Program-made: the position numbers and the translations under genes
Shown: positions 35,515 to 44,745 of the stretch, piece by piece
Layout: every line of letters starts with the position of its first letter
Position numbering within the stretch: the first letter of the stretch is position 1
From: CALNBC01 sp040768925
Lineage (GTDB): Bacteria > Bacillota > Clostridia > Christensenellales > CALWSW01
Assembly: GCA_040768925.1 (NCBI GenBank)
Contig: JAXGLZ010000001.1
Location: 620,001-684,000, forward strand
Reading direction: 5' to 3'
DNA length: 64,000 nucleotides
The notes under the pieces: model-generated
Told to the model about the DNA's origin: nothing
Seen by the model: only the letters and a program-made list of their open reading frames with translations
Database searches by the model: none

Positions 35515-36276
35515 TCAGCCAAACCGGAACGCCAGAGCGGTGTCGTCAAAGCGCTCGGGCGTGCCGTTCCTGTTCAGTATGATCAGCGCGCCGTCGTCGT
35601 CCACCCCCATCACCCGGGCGGTGCGCTCTTCGCCAGCAACGATATAGGTAATTTCCTTCTCGAGCGCGGTAGACCGGTCGCGGTAAAATTCCATGTACGC
35701 CCTGTTGCCGGGGTCGTTCACAAGGCCAAGCAGTTCCCGGGCGATTTCCCCCGCGAGCCTTCCGGGGGAAAGGTACGGCGCCTCCAGGGAGCCGAACGCG
35801 CAAAAAGGCTCGTTTTGCGGTTCGCCGCCGCAGATGTTGACCGTGATGCCCACGATGATCCCGCAATGCCCCTGCGCAACGGCGGTATTGACCAGGATGG
35901 CCGCGATCTGCTTTCCCCCAATACAGATTTCTCCCGGCCAATTGATCACCGGCCGTTGGGGTGTAAGCCTTTCAATCGCCATAACGCAGGCAGCCGCGGC
36001 CATTGACGTTATGGAGAGGGGACTCACGCGCTCGCCCCCGGGCCCAAGAAGCAGGGAAAAATGCGCCGAAATCCCCTCATGGGAAGAAAAAGAATCCCCC
36101 GCCGCCCGATCGCCGGTCTGCTCCAGGGCGGAGAAGATCACAGGGCCCGTTTCGCCCGCCGAAAGCGCCCGCAGGGCTTGCGCGTCCGTCGAATCGGCAG
36201 CGGAGAAGGCCCGCACCGGAATTCCGGGGCAGGCGGCTTCGATATCGCTCTGCAGTTTTTGTTCGGCATTCACCAT
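35515..36276 (-). CDS. Divergent biotin protein ligase-like protein (BirA fold, no HTH)
   Basis: A 253-residue protein. The central part aligns by motif order with biotin-protein ligases: VINWPGEICIGGKQIAAILV replaces the usual KWPNDI/GGKKIAGIL, then GIIVGITVNIC replaces VVGIGINVN. The C-terminal small domain (ITYIVAGEERTARVMGVDDDGALII) is BirA-like. The GRGRxGRxW biotinyl-AMP loop is missing, and the Lys and Asp of KWPND are changed to Asn and Glu. It may be a non-biotin ligase, a ligand sensor or a decaying paralogue. Its start overlaps the XRE gene by seven bases, so the two are coupled. Confidence 0.65.
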   Translation of the reverse strand: MVNAEQKLQSDIEAACPGIPVRAFSAADSTDAQALRALSAGETGPVIFSALEQTGDRAAGDSFSSHEGISAHFSLLLGPGGERVSPLSITSMAAAACVMAIERLTPQRPVINWPGEICIGGKQIAAILVNTAVAQGHCGIIVGITVNICGGEPQNEPFCAFGSLEAPYLSPGRLAGEIARELLGLVNDPGNRAYMEFYRDRSTALEKEITYIVAGEERTARVMGVDDDGALIILNRNGTPERFDDTALAFRFG

Positions 36277-37049
36277 CTTTTCTTTTTTCCAAAGGCGGTT
36301 TTCAGGTGATCGTCCAGCTTGCCGGAATCGACAAAGGGCAAAAGCGGCATGATGGCCGCAATGCCTTTTTCGCGCATGATCTCCATCGCGATGCGGCTGA
36401 CGGCCTCCCCGCGCAGGAAGGGTGCGATGGCGGCGAGGTCCGAGGCGTCTCGGCCTTCTTCAATCAGGCCCTCGGCGATCTTCCCGAGGACATCTCTGTC
36501 CAAAAAAGGCGCGATTGCCGCGAGGTCCGAGGCGTCTCCGCCTTCCTCGATCAGGCCCACGGCGATCTTCCCGAGAACGTCTTCGCCCAGAAAAGGCGCG
36601 ATGGCGGCAAGCTCGCCAATGCCGCACCCTGAACCGATCAGGGAAAGGGCGATTTCCTCCAGCGCTTCCTGGCTGACGAAGGGCGCCAGCGCCGCAAGCT
36701 CGCCGATGGAAAGCCGGGCGTTTTTTGCGGCTTTGTCCGCCTGATCCGGGCGGAGCAGGGGTGCCACTTCTTTGATCTCGTCTCCGGTCAGTTTCGGGGC
36801 TTCTTCGCTTTTTTCCAGCTTTTCCAGCAGGTTCGCCGTCTGCCTGTCGCCCAGGATTTCGTCCACGGTTACCCCCAGGGCTTCAGAGAGTTCGGGCAGC
36901 CTTGAAATATCCGGCATCGTCTGGCCGCGCTCCCAGTTGGAGACTGCCTGGAAGCTGACCCCCATACGGTCCGCAAGTTCCATTTGAGTAAGGTTCGCAG
37001 CCTTTCTCATGCGCGAGATATTCCCGCCAATTTTCTTCATGTCGAACAT
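36270..37049 (-). CDS. XRE-family regulator with C-terminal LAAIAPFL repeats
   Basis: A 259-residue protein. Residues 8-62 are a Cro/C1-type helix-turn-helix (LTQMELADRMGVSFQAVSNW). After a charged linker come about five repeats of about 28-30 residues with the pattern LAAIAPFLxxDVLGKIAxGLIEEGxDASD, nearly identical in the last three; they look like alpha-helical solenoid units. The ATG at 37049 follows GAAAGGA. It is transcribed first, and the ligase-like gene overlaps its 3' end. An extended -10 (TGGTATAAT, minus strand, -10 at 37223-37228) lies upstream. Target genes are unknown. Confidence 0.8.
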   Translation of the reverse strand: MFDMKKIGGNISRMRKAANLTQMELADRMGVSFQAVSNWERGQTMPDISRLPELSEALGVTVDEILGDRQTANLLEKLEKSEEAPKLTGDEIKEVAPLLRPDQADKAAKNARLSIGELAALAPFVSQEALEEIALSLIGSGCGIGELAAIAPFLGEDVLGKIAVGLIEEGGDASDLAAIAPFLDRDVLGKIAEGLIEEGRDASDLAAIAPFLRGEAVSRIAMEIMREKGIAAIMPLLPFVDSGKLDDHLKTAFGKKKRW

Positions 37050-37634
37050 GATACACGCGTCCTTTCTTTTTGTTGCGGCGAAAGAATGAAAACATCGTTT
37101 TTGAAACCTCCTGGTTCCTCGATGCAAACACTCTATCCCGCAGCGGCGAAAAAGCACAGCAAACGGTGCTTGAAAGGCCGGCTGTTCACGACTCAAGCCC
37201 TGCTTGAGCCGTTTTGTTTTTCATTATACCACAATGGATGCGGCCTGATCGAAGAATTGCGGGGCACAAAGGCTCCAAATCCGGACGGCACGGAGCCGCA
37301 AGCAAAAACCTTTTGACACGTTTTGCAGTTCACAGCGCTTAAAATCCTGGCCGCAGGCAAAAGAATTTTGGAAAAAATGGCTTGCAAAATTGAAATTTAA
37401 AAAAATTGCGGCCGTAATGCCGAATCCGGCCGGGGAGAAATGATCATATGTCAGGATATTTATGAAAATAAAAAACAAACGCATGTCAACGCAGCCCAAA
37501 AATGGTTGATCGCAAGAACATAAGCCCAAAAACTGGGTTCGTACTGTGACCAAACTGTGACCATTCAATGGCTTAATAGAGCCATCAATAAGGATACACT
37601 GCGCGATAAAGCCACGAACCGGGAGGATACACCA
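37050..37634. other. Intergenic region between the XRE gene and the vWA locus
   Basis: AT-rich from 37310 to 37560. It holds the XRE extended -10 (minus strand, 37223-37228). Two direct repeats ACTGTGACC (37543-37551 and 37554-37562) lie one helical turn apart, 73 bases before the vWA start; these may bind a regulator. No gene is supported. Confidence 0.45.
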
Positions 37635-40600
37635 GTGAAACTAAGGAGAATATTCAGCCTGTTAATCGCAGCGGCATTCATAGTCTCGATGCTGCCGCTT
37701 GGAGCGATCGCCACGGATCATGAGGAGCTGATCTCCGAAGCGGTGGCCGCTCCCTTGGGCGAAGGCGGGGAAAATTCGGCGGGCGCGCCCCAGCCGGACC
37801 AAGTGATTGAGATTCCAGAAGGCGAACCTGACGACGGGGATGGCCTTCCTTCTGATGTGATCGGCGATCCCGGGGACAAGCAGGGCGAGACCCCTGAGGA
37901 CCCCGGCACGGGCGAGACCCCCGAGGACCCCGGCGAGGGTGACCCGACCGAAGGCAAAGACCCTGAGCAGCCCAAAGAGGATGAGGACCCCGAAGCCGGT
38001 GAAGAAGGCGAAGAAGACGAAGAAGGCGAAGAACCCGCGGAAGAGCCGGTGGATGTGACCACCCTGTTCGGCAAGGAGCTTGCGCGTTATATTGAAGAGC
38101 TTGAAGCGAAAGAGGATATCGATGGCTTTTGGGCTCTGTTGAGCGTGCTGACGGAAGAGCAGTTCCAAAGCCTGTTCGGCGTGGAAACCACAAGCATAGC
38201 AATTGCAGAACTATTGAGAAGCCGCAGCAATAACGTTGATGAAGAAGAAATCATCGAATACTATCCCGCCTCCATGGTCCCGGCCGGCCCCATCCTTCAG
38301 GGGGCAGGCTCCCTGTTGCGGGGCGTGGGGATGCAGGCCGCGGGCGGAATGATTGCCGGCGCAGCGGGCTTTGGCGCGGGGCTGCTTTCGGAGCCCGCTT
38401 CGGTCAGTTCCGTACCTGTTCCGCCCGGAATGACGGTGGACAAGAGCGCGAACGTTAAAGGACAATATGGACCTGGCGAAAATGACCGCCAGTATTTCCA
38501 GCTTGACCTCACCGTTCATGTGGAAAGTGATATCCAGCAGACCAAAAAACCGGCGGATATCGTGCTGGTGCTGGACGTTTCCGGAAGCATGAGCAGCAAC
38601 ATGACCAAGCGCACCTATACCGCAACAAATAATCCCAAAAAAGGGGATCCATATTACATTGATCTTGACCCCTCCCCCGATAAAACGAACTGGCAGCTGG
38701 TAGAGTATCATAGTGGCACTCTAAACGGAAACCATTGGTGCTATGGCACTCACTTTTGGGTGTTAGGCTGGCTGTGCACCCAGGTAAACCCTTCCCCCGG
38801 CGGTACCGGCACAAACGGCAACTACCAGTTTTATATCAGAACAGATACGACGATCTCGAAGATCCAGGCCCTGAAGGACGCGGTGAACAGCTTCCTTGCG
38901 GAAGTAAAAGACAATTCGCCGGAGAGCACGGTCGCCATCGTCACATACGCGGCTAACGCAAACGTGCTGACCGGAACCAAGGATAACACCGCGGGCGCGA
39001 TGATTCCGATCAAGGTCGGCAGCGATGTCAACCCCGAGCTGACCACGGCTGTCAACGGCCTTGGCACGGGCGGCGGCACGTATTCGGACAAAGGATTCGA
39101 AAGAGCCACCAAGATTATGCAGAGCAAGGTCGGCCAGAGCGGATACGACGATGAAGGCAGAAACCGCGTCGTGATCCATTTTACGGACGGCGAGCCGGGA
39201 AGCGGCAGCTCGGTCGATCATGAGGTCGCGGCGGACGTCATCCGCTGGGCCAAGGTGCTGAAAAACGGCGTCGGCCAGACGACCACCGTGACCGGCGTCA
39301 GATTCCCCGCGTCCGGGAACCCCTTCAGCAACGGAAATGACACCATTAATCCGGCGACGGGCTGCGGGGCGACGGTGTATACGATCGGCGTTTTCACCTC
39401 CACTATGAGCGATCAGAACAAAACCAACGAGTATATGTGGCGCTCCTCCAGCAACACGGATGATGGGTCCTCCCATACCGACTATTCTCCGAATACTGTC
39501 GGACCGGGGAAAAAGGGAGCCTATTACCTGACGGCGGACAGCGCGGACAGCCTTACCAATATCTTCGAACAAATCGGTCAGGAGATGAACGACCCCGTCG
39601 AAGGGAGCGTGCGCGACTACATCAGCCCGGAATTTGAGCTCTGCGACGCAAACGGCGTCGCGATCGACATAACCTCCCTGCCCAAAACCGTTGATCCGGG
39701 CCCAGGATTGCCGTCGTACACCATTAAAAAAGACGCGCAAGACAGAATCTACGTCGAGTGGGCCAACCTGACCATCGAACCGGGCGAGTCCTTCGCGGGA
39801 ACGGTTTATATCAAGCCGAAGGAGACCTTCGTCGGCGGGAACAACCTTTTGACAAACATCGGGGGTATCTCCGCTGTTTACAGCGGGAATAACATCCTCG
39901 CCTCCTTCCCGGAGCCCAAGGTCAACGTGCCCTTCAAGCTGGGAACCGGCGCATATGCGGACGATATCTATCTTGGGAGCATCATAGATGCCGGAATGGT
40001 CACGGCAGCCCGAAATGACATGCTGAATGACATCTTCAAGGGCTATAACTATTCGGCCCTTGGCACCGTGACCCCAAGCTGGACAACCAATCCCACTAAC
40101 TTGCGACCCACGAACGCCGTCAATACTTATAACTTTTCCGTGACGGTGAACCCCACCGCCGCCGCGGCTGGAACCAAAGGCAGGCCGGCAAAGCAGGCCA
40201 CCGCAACCGGAGTCTATACGGTGAACGTTCACGGGGCGACGCTTACGGCCCAGGGATGGACCATCCTGAAGGGGCAGACCGCCGTTGTTCTGAGCGGCGT
40301 GCAAAAGACGCTCACCTGGGATGTGATATCGGGCAAACCAGTGCCGACGGATGTGAGTTACGAAATCCTCTTCGGCGGGGCCGCTGTTACCAGCAATCCC
40401 CAGCTGACGGAAAGCCGCACCTTCACCATGGTCGCCAAACGAAACGGAGTGGAGGTGGCGGAGCGGGCCAACTTCACCGTAACAGTCGTAGCGCCCACCT
40501 TCACCGACAAGAACTACAACATCCTTCTTGGCGAAAGCGTGGGCAGCAGGTATACCGTGGGCGGCAACCTCGGCGTCGGCATTGACTATTCCGGCACCGG

Positions 40601-41879
40601 CGGGTTGACATACAACCCGGGCGAACTGACCTATGTGCCGAATTACAGCGGATACGATTCCCCGTTTGCCACCCATGTTCCTTCCGTTATTGGAACCTAT
40701 ACCGTTCCCGTAACCGTCAAGTATGGGAGCACAACAGGTGTTGTGATCGGCAGTGCGAACGTGACCGTCAACGTTTCGGTTCCCACCTTCACCGGCAAGA
40801 CCTTCGAGCTGCTGAACGGCGAACAGGCGAAGGCGGACGGGTACAACGCCCATAGCGACGGGGTAAACACCCCCGATTACGCCGCCGGCGGTGTGCCTGA
40901 CGGGCTGACCTATCCCAGCTCCAGCCTTACGTACACCCTGGCCGACGGAAGCACATATCCGGACACCCGTCTGAGCGCGGACGCGGTCAACAAGATCAAC
41001 GTTTTCTATAATGGAAAGCAGATCGCCCAGAACGTTGCGGTCACCTTCAATGTGCATACCCCGACCTTCGCGGGAAACATCTTCGACCTCTTCTACGGCG
41101 AAAAGGTAACGGATGCCTATTCCGGCATCACCGCCTTGGCGGACGCGATAACGATCAACAAACCCGAAGGCTGGCCGACAGACACTGCCAGAACCGCCCG
41201 CTGGACCGATTACGAGGCAATGATCCAAGGCACAGCTAAGACGGGATTCGAACAGGCTTTGGACACGGTCTACCCCCCCGGCAATCCGAATCCGATTGCC
41301 CAGTTCCCGGTGACCATGAAATATGTGTATGGAACGGGGCCGAGCGAGTTCGTCACGCTGGCCGCCGGTGATAACGCGCCGACGATCACCATCAACGTCA
41401 CCGCGGGCAGCATCACGATCACCAAGAGCGTGAGCGCGAATGGGAAGGGTACCGTCGATCCCGATCAGACCTTCCTGTTCAAGATCACAAGGACGGATGG
41501 CGATACCACCGAAGTATTTTACGAATACATCAACACCACCAACAGCGCAACCAAGACCATCACCGGCCTCAAAAAGGGCGTCTATGAGGTAACGGAGGTT
41601 AAGGATTGGTCCTGGCGGTATAACTGCACAAGCGCTGTTACGCAGAGCGTAACCCTTGGCCGCACCGGAACGGGCGACAACCCCTTCACGGCGTCGGGCA
41701 GCACCAGCTTCACGAATAATAAGCGGCACGACTCCTGGCTGAGCGACGAAGCGACCCCGAAGGCGAATAACTGCGGAACGGTTCCCATCCCCGGCACGCA
41801 ATCCGCCAAAACAGAGGCTGCGATTCTTCCCGGCAAGCAGAACGGCCTGCCCGAGGATGGATCGGTTGAGCAAGCCTGA
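37635..41879 (+). CDS. Giant secreted von Willebrand factor A domain protein with Cna-B-like C-terminal domain
   Basis: A 1414-residue secreted protein. The signal peptide (residues 1-26) starts at GTG 37635, eight bases after GGGAGG. A Pro/Glu/Asp-rich linker (about 60-145) includes repeated GETPEDPG units. The vWA domain (about 305-650) has the MIDAS motif DVSGSMS near 312 and VVIHFTDGEPGSG near 512. It carries an unusual Trp/Cys-rich insert (HWCYGTHFWVLGWLCTQ). Several Ig-like modules follow, each with PTFTxKxFxLLxGE. A Cna-B/DUF5979-like domain (ITKSVSANGKGTVDPDQTFLF) lies near 1258-1350. No sortase motif or membrane anchor ends the protein. It heads the SipW/TasA locus; adhesion or matrix assembly is likely. 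Confidence 0.85.
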   Translation: MKLRRIFSLLIAAAFIVSMLPLGAIATDHEELISEAVAAPLGEGGENSAGAPQPDQVIEIPEGEPDDGDGLPSDVIGDPGDKQGETPEDPGTGETPEDPGEGDPTEGKDPEQPKEDEDPEAGEEGEEDEEGEEPAEEPVDVTTLFGKELARYIEELEAKEDIDGFWALLSVLTEEQFQSLFGVETTSIAIAELLRSRSNNVDEEEIIEYYPASMVPAGPILQGAGSLLRGVGMQAAGGMIAGAAGFGAGLLSEPASVSSVPVPPGMTVDKSANVKGQYGPGENDRQYFQLDLTVHVESDIQQTKKPADIVLVLDVSGSMSSNMTKRTYTATNNPKKGDPYYIDLDPSPDKTNWQLVEYHSGTLNGNHWCYGTHFWVLGWLCTQVNPSPGGTGTNGNYQFYIRTDTTISKIQALKDAVNSFLAEVKDNSPESTVAIVTYAANANVLTGTKDNTAGAMIPIKVGSDVNPELTTAVNGLGTGGGTYSDKGFERATKIMQSKVGQSGYDDEGRNRVVIHFTDGEPGSGSSVDHEVAADVIRWAKVLKNGVGQTTTVTGVRFPASGNPFSNGNDTINPATGCGATVYTIGVFTSTMSDQNKTNEYMWRSSSNTDDGSSHTDYSPNTVGPGKKGAYYLTADSADSLTNIFEQIGQEMNDPVEGSVRDYISPEFELCDANGVAIDITSLPKTVDPGPGLPSYTIKKDAQDRIYVEWANLTIEPGESFAGTVYIKPKETFVGGNNLLTNIGGISAVYSGNNILASFPEPKVNVPFKLGTGAYADDIYLGSIIDAGMVTAARNDMLNDIFKGYNYSALGTVTPSWTTNPTNLRPTNAVNTYNFSVTVNPTAAAAGTKGRPAKQATATGVYTVNVHGATLTAQGWTILKGQTAVVLSGVQKTLTWDVISGKPVPTDVSYEILFGGAAVTSNPQLTESRTFTMVAKRNGVEVAERANFTVTVVAPTFTDKNYNILLGESVGSRYTVGGNLGVGIDYSGTGGLTYNPGELTYVPNYSGYDSPFATHVPSVIGTYTVPVTVKYGSTTGVVIGSANVTVNVSVPTFTGKTFELLNGEQAKADGYNAHSDGVNTPDYAAGGVPDGLTYPSSSLTYTLADGSTYPDTRLSADAVNKINVFYNGKQIAQNVAVTFNVHTPTFAGNIFDLFYGEKVTDAYSGITALADAITINKPEGWPTDTARTARWTDYEAMIQGTAKTGFEQALDTVYPPGNPNPIAQFPVTMKYVYGTGPSEFVTLAAGDNAPTITINVTAGSITITKSVSANGKGTVDPDQTFLFKITRTDGDTTEVFYEYINTTNSATKTITGLKKGVYEVTEVKDWSWRYNCTSAVTQSVTLGRTGTGDNPFTASGSTSFTNNKRHDSWLSDEATPKANNCGTVPIPGTQSAKTEAAILPGKQNGLPEDGSVEQA

Positions 41880-41891
41880 GGTTTTGACTGA

Positions 41892-42515
41892 ATGAACAAA
41901 AAGGCAAAACGGATCTGGAACATCGTCTCTGGAATCCTGGTTGGGATTGTGGTGTTGCTGGCGGTTGTGATCGCCGGGCCGAGGCTGATCGGCTACCAGC
42001 CCTACGCGGTGCTTTCCGGCAGCATGGAACCGGCCTATCACGTGGGCTCCCTGATCTACGTCAAGCCCTGCGGGGCTTCGGAAGTGGCGGTCGGCGACCC
42101 GATCACCTTCGTCTTCAACGAGGATCTGGTCGTCGCCACCCACCGGGTGGTCAGGATCGACGAGGCCAACCAGCAATTTTACACCAAGGGAGACGCAAAC
42201 AACGCCGAGGACGGCTCGCCCGTCCACTTCAATAACCTGATCGGCAAACCCGCTTTCTCCCTGGCGAATTTGGGATATGTCTCCACCTTTCTGGAGACGA
42301 CCAAGGGCAAGATCATCGCAATAACGGTCGTCGTCGCGCTGCTGCTGCTCGCGTTTTTGCCGGACATCATGTCCATCGGCAAAAAGAAGGACGAGGGCGC
42401 AAACGGCGGCAAGCCGAAGGAGCGCAAGTATAACAGAATCGACAAATACGGAAGAGCCGGAAGGAATACCGATCCGGACGTCCAATACCCCGCAAACGAG
42501 GAGGCGCAGAAATGA
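41892..42515 (+). CDS. sipW: SipW-type (ER-type) signal peptidase I
   Basis: A 207-residue membrane protease. Membrane segments lie near residues 10-30 and 135-155. The catalytic Ser44 is in LSGSMEP. His84 in VVATHRVV takes the place of the usual lysine, giving the Ser-His type shared by SipW and eukaryotic or archaeal signal peptidases. YTKGDANNAEDG is also conserved. SipW cleaves TasA-type precursors. Its gene sits 12 bases after the vWA gene and overlaps the next gene by four bases (ATGA), so it very likely processes the two following products. Confidence 0.93.
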   Translation: MNKKAKRIWNIVSGILVGIVVLLAVVIAGPRLIGYQPYAVLSGSMEPAYHVGSLIYVKPCGASEVAVGDPITFVFNEDLVVATHRVVRIDEANQQFYTKGDANNAEDGSPVHFNNLIGKPAFSLANLGYVSTFLETTKGKIIAITVVVALLLLAFLPDIMSIGKKKDEGANGGKPKERKYNRIDKYGRAGRNTDPDVQYPANEEAQK

Positions 42516-43120
42516 ACAAAAAGACTCTTTTAACCCTCGGCGTCGTGGCGCTCATCGCCGTTCTGGCCGTTGCGGGGGCGTCCGCCGCCTGGCTGACCTC
42601 GTCCGCCAAGGCGGATAACAGCCTGAACCCGGCGACGGTGGAGATCCAGATCGTTGAAAAGAACTTCAATCCGCCGACAGATGTAGTGGCCGGAACAGTC
42701 GTCGACAAGGACGTTTCCGTCACAAATCTTTTGAAGGGAACGGACCATACCGGAACCGAGGACCGCCCCGGGACCTACGCCTATATCCGCGTGGCCATCG
42801 TGCCCGTCTGGCGCAATACGGATGCGAATAAAACAGGAACAGGCCTTCCGACCAACAATGTTCGGCTGAACACCACGATTGCCGACGCGAACTCCAAATG
42901 GTTCCTGCATACCGACGGTTACTATTACTACAAGGACCCGGTGGCTCCGGGCGGTGAGACGGCGAAGCTTCTGGATTCTTACGAGGTGACCAGCCTGACA
43001 GATGAATACGCCGGCAAGAAGCTGGAAATCACCATTCTCGCCTCGGCGATCCAGGCGATCAGCACCGCGAAGAGCGAGTGGCCGACCGCAGCCGTCACAC
43101 AGCTGACTCCGATGCCATGA
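42512..43120 (+). CDS. TasA/camelysin-like secreted protein 1
   Basis: A 202-residue protein with a SipW-dependent signal: MNKKTLLTLGVVALIAVLAV then GASAAWLTSSA. A beta-rich mature part follows (VSVTNLLKGTDHTGTEDRPGTYAYIRV). TasA/CalY relatives form extracellular matrix fibres or are camelysin-type proteases; no protease motif is obvious here. It overlaps sipW by four bases, so it is translationally coupled to its processing enzyme. It shares its signal type, but only weak similarity, with the next gene. Confidence 0.85.
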   Translation: MNKKTLLTLGVVALIAVLAVAGASAAWLTSSAKADNSLNPATVEIQIVEKNFNPPTDVVAGTVVDKDVSVTNLLKGTDHTGTEDRPGTYAYIRVAIVPVWRNTDANKTGTGLPTNNVRLNTTIADANSKWFLHTDGYYYYKDPVAPGGETAKLLDSYEVTSLTDEYAGKKLEITILASAIQAISTAKSEWPTAAVTQLTPMP

Positions 43121-43186
43121 GCGATGATTGAGCCTTTAAAGATTCGGAAAAGGTCAATTGCAGTATAAAATGGGAGGCTACCATTC

Positions 43187-43795
43187 ATGAAAAAGAAAAT
43201 CATCGCCATATCAGCGGCAATCGCCATTCTCGCCATAGCGGTGGTCGGTGGTTCGCTTGCCTGGTTCACCTCGTCCGCCGAAGTGACCAACACCTTCACG
43301 GTGGGCAACGTTTCGATCAGCCTTGACGAAGCCAATGTGAATAAAGACGGCAAAAAAATCCCCGACGGGCAGCCAGGCGTGGGGCGGGGCGATGCGAACA
43401 GCTACCACATCGTCCCCGGCGCGGTGTTGGACAAGGACCCCACCGTCTGGATCAACGCAGGCAGTGAGTCCTGCCTTGTGTATGTCTATATCGACAACCA
43501 GCTTGGCGGCCACGCTACCCCGGATATTGATACCGTAAACTGGCTCGCGGTGAGCGGCTACAACGGGCTTTATAAGTACAAAGACACCGTTCCCGCCGTT
43601 CCTGCCGCGGCCGAAAAAACACCCCTTCCCGCGGTGTTCAAAACGGTGACCATCGCTGGCGAGCCGCTGGACAACGTCACGCTGGGAACCCTTACGAACA
43701 AGCAGATCGTCGTCAAAGCTTACGCGATCCAGTCCGCCAACATCGGCGAACTGAATACGGCGCAAATGGCCTGGGCCGCGATGACCACCCCGTAA
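43187..43795 (+). CDS. TasA/camelysin-like secreted protein 2
   Basis: A 202-residue protein with a SipW-dependent signal: IIAISAAIAILAIAVVGGS then LAWFTSSAEVTNTFTVGNVS, the classical TasA-family start. The mature part has YHIVPGAVLDKDPTVWINAG and ESCLVYVYID, the hallmark strands of this family. It is the same length as its neighbour, from which it is separated by 66 bases with its own GGGAGG site. Probably a matrix fibre subunit or adaptor. Confidence 0.9.
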   Translation: MKKKIIAISAAIAILAIAVVGGSLAWFTSSAEVTNTFTVGNVSISLDEANVNKDGKKIPDGQPGVGRGDANSYHIVPGAVLDKDPTVWINAGSESCLVYVYIDNQLGGHATPDIDTVNWLAVSGYNGLYKYKDTVPAVPAAAEKTPLPAVFKTVTIAGEPLDNVTLGTLTNKQIVVKAYAIQSANIGELNTAQMAWAAMTTP

Positions 43796-43813
43796 CCGGA
43801 AATGGTCACAGAG

Positions 43814-43846
43814 TTGACAGCCTCCTTTTGAGAATATAAGCTTATA
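43814..43846 (+). promoter_or_regulatory. Possible internal promoter with palindrome
   Basis: TTGACA (43814-43819) is 15 bases from TATAAG (43835-43840). The latter lies in a perfect 12-base palindrome, TATAAGCTTATA (43835-43846). Spacing is short, so the promoter is tentative. Confidence 0.35.
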
Positions 43847-43938
43847 GTAACCATACGGCATTGTAAAAATCAGGGAAACACAAAATAAACCACCGACTAC
43901 CGGACGAGTAACCCGCCGCCGGGAGGAAAGAGGACGCA

Positions 43939-44724
43939 ATGAACAAAAAGAAGACGCTGCGCATCGCCCTTATCGCACTGATCAGCTTTTCGTGCGTACT
44001 GTGCGGCCTGTCGACGGCCTTCGCCGCTTCGGACGTCACGGTGACGATCGACTCCAACAGGGCGGTCATCACTTTCCCGAACGACGAAAAAGACCTGTTC
44101 GGGGAATTCAAAAACCTGATGCCCGGCGACACGCGCGAACAGGAGATCCGGATCATCAACAACACCGGCGGCCCGATGGAGGTTTTCCTCAACGCTGAGC
44201 CGACCAGGCAGGAGGACAAAGCCTTCCTTGACCAGCTCACGATGAAAGTTTTCCTCGTTGGCAGCCCGCTGGATTCGCTGATCGCCAGCTACGGCCCCGG
44301 GCCAGGAACCGACGGCAGCATTGTCGATCTCGGCACGCTTGCCAACAAGATTTCCCTTGGCGGAGCGATTCCCGCAAACACCACGGTGATCTTGCGGGTG
44401 GAGCTGAGTGTTCCCACCACCCTGGGCAACGAGTTCGCAAACGGCACTTACTATGTGCCGTGGACCTTCACCGTAGAGGACAGGTACGTTCCGGATAATC
44501 CGCCTCAGGTTTCGCCTACGCCTGTGCCCACGCCCGTTCCGACCCCGGTTCCCACCGAAACCTTTGAGCCGGATGATATCCCCACAGAAATCATCGAGGA
44601 TGATACCCCGGCAGGCCCGCCGCAGACCGGTGATTTTGCCGGTTCCCCTGCGATGACGATCGCGTTGGTCCTTGCGGGCCTGGCTGCCGCGGCGGTTGCG
44701 CTGAAGAAGATCAGAAAGGCCTGA
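43939..44724 (+). CDS. Cell-surface protein with sortase-like C terminus
   Basis: A 261-residue protein with a standard signal peptide (1-30, ending AFAA). A beta-rich domain follows (MPGDTREQEIRIINNTGGPMEV), of the type that also occurs in TasA-locus proteins. Next are a proline-rich linker (VPTPVPTPVPT), the motif GPPQTGD, a hydrophobic helix and a basic tail IRKA. This layout matches a sortase sorting signal with a variant motif, PPQTG. No sortase gene is in the window. It closes the SipW/TasA locus before a strong terminator and could anchor the matrix fibre to the wall. Confidence 0.82.
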   Translation: MNKKKTLRIALIALISFSCVLCGLSTAFAASDVTVTIDSNRAVITFPNDEKDLFGEFKNLMPGDTREQEIRIINNTGGPMEVFLNAEPTRQEDKAFLDQLTMKVFLVGSPLDSLIASYGPGPGTDGSIVDLGTLANKISLGGAIPANTTVILRVELSVPTTLGNEFANGTYYVPWTFTVEDRYVPDNPPQVSPTPVPTPVPTPVPTETFEPDDIPTEIIEDDTPAGPPQTGDFAGSPAMTIALVLAGLAAAAVALKKIRKA

Positions 44725-44745
44725 CCCGGCGGCTGAACGGATCAT

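Noticed and set aside
37635..44724. A sortase gene near the two proteins with TGD motifs
   Set aside because: No protein with the TLxTC sortase signature was found anywhere in the window.
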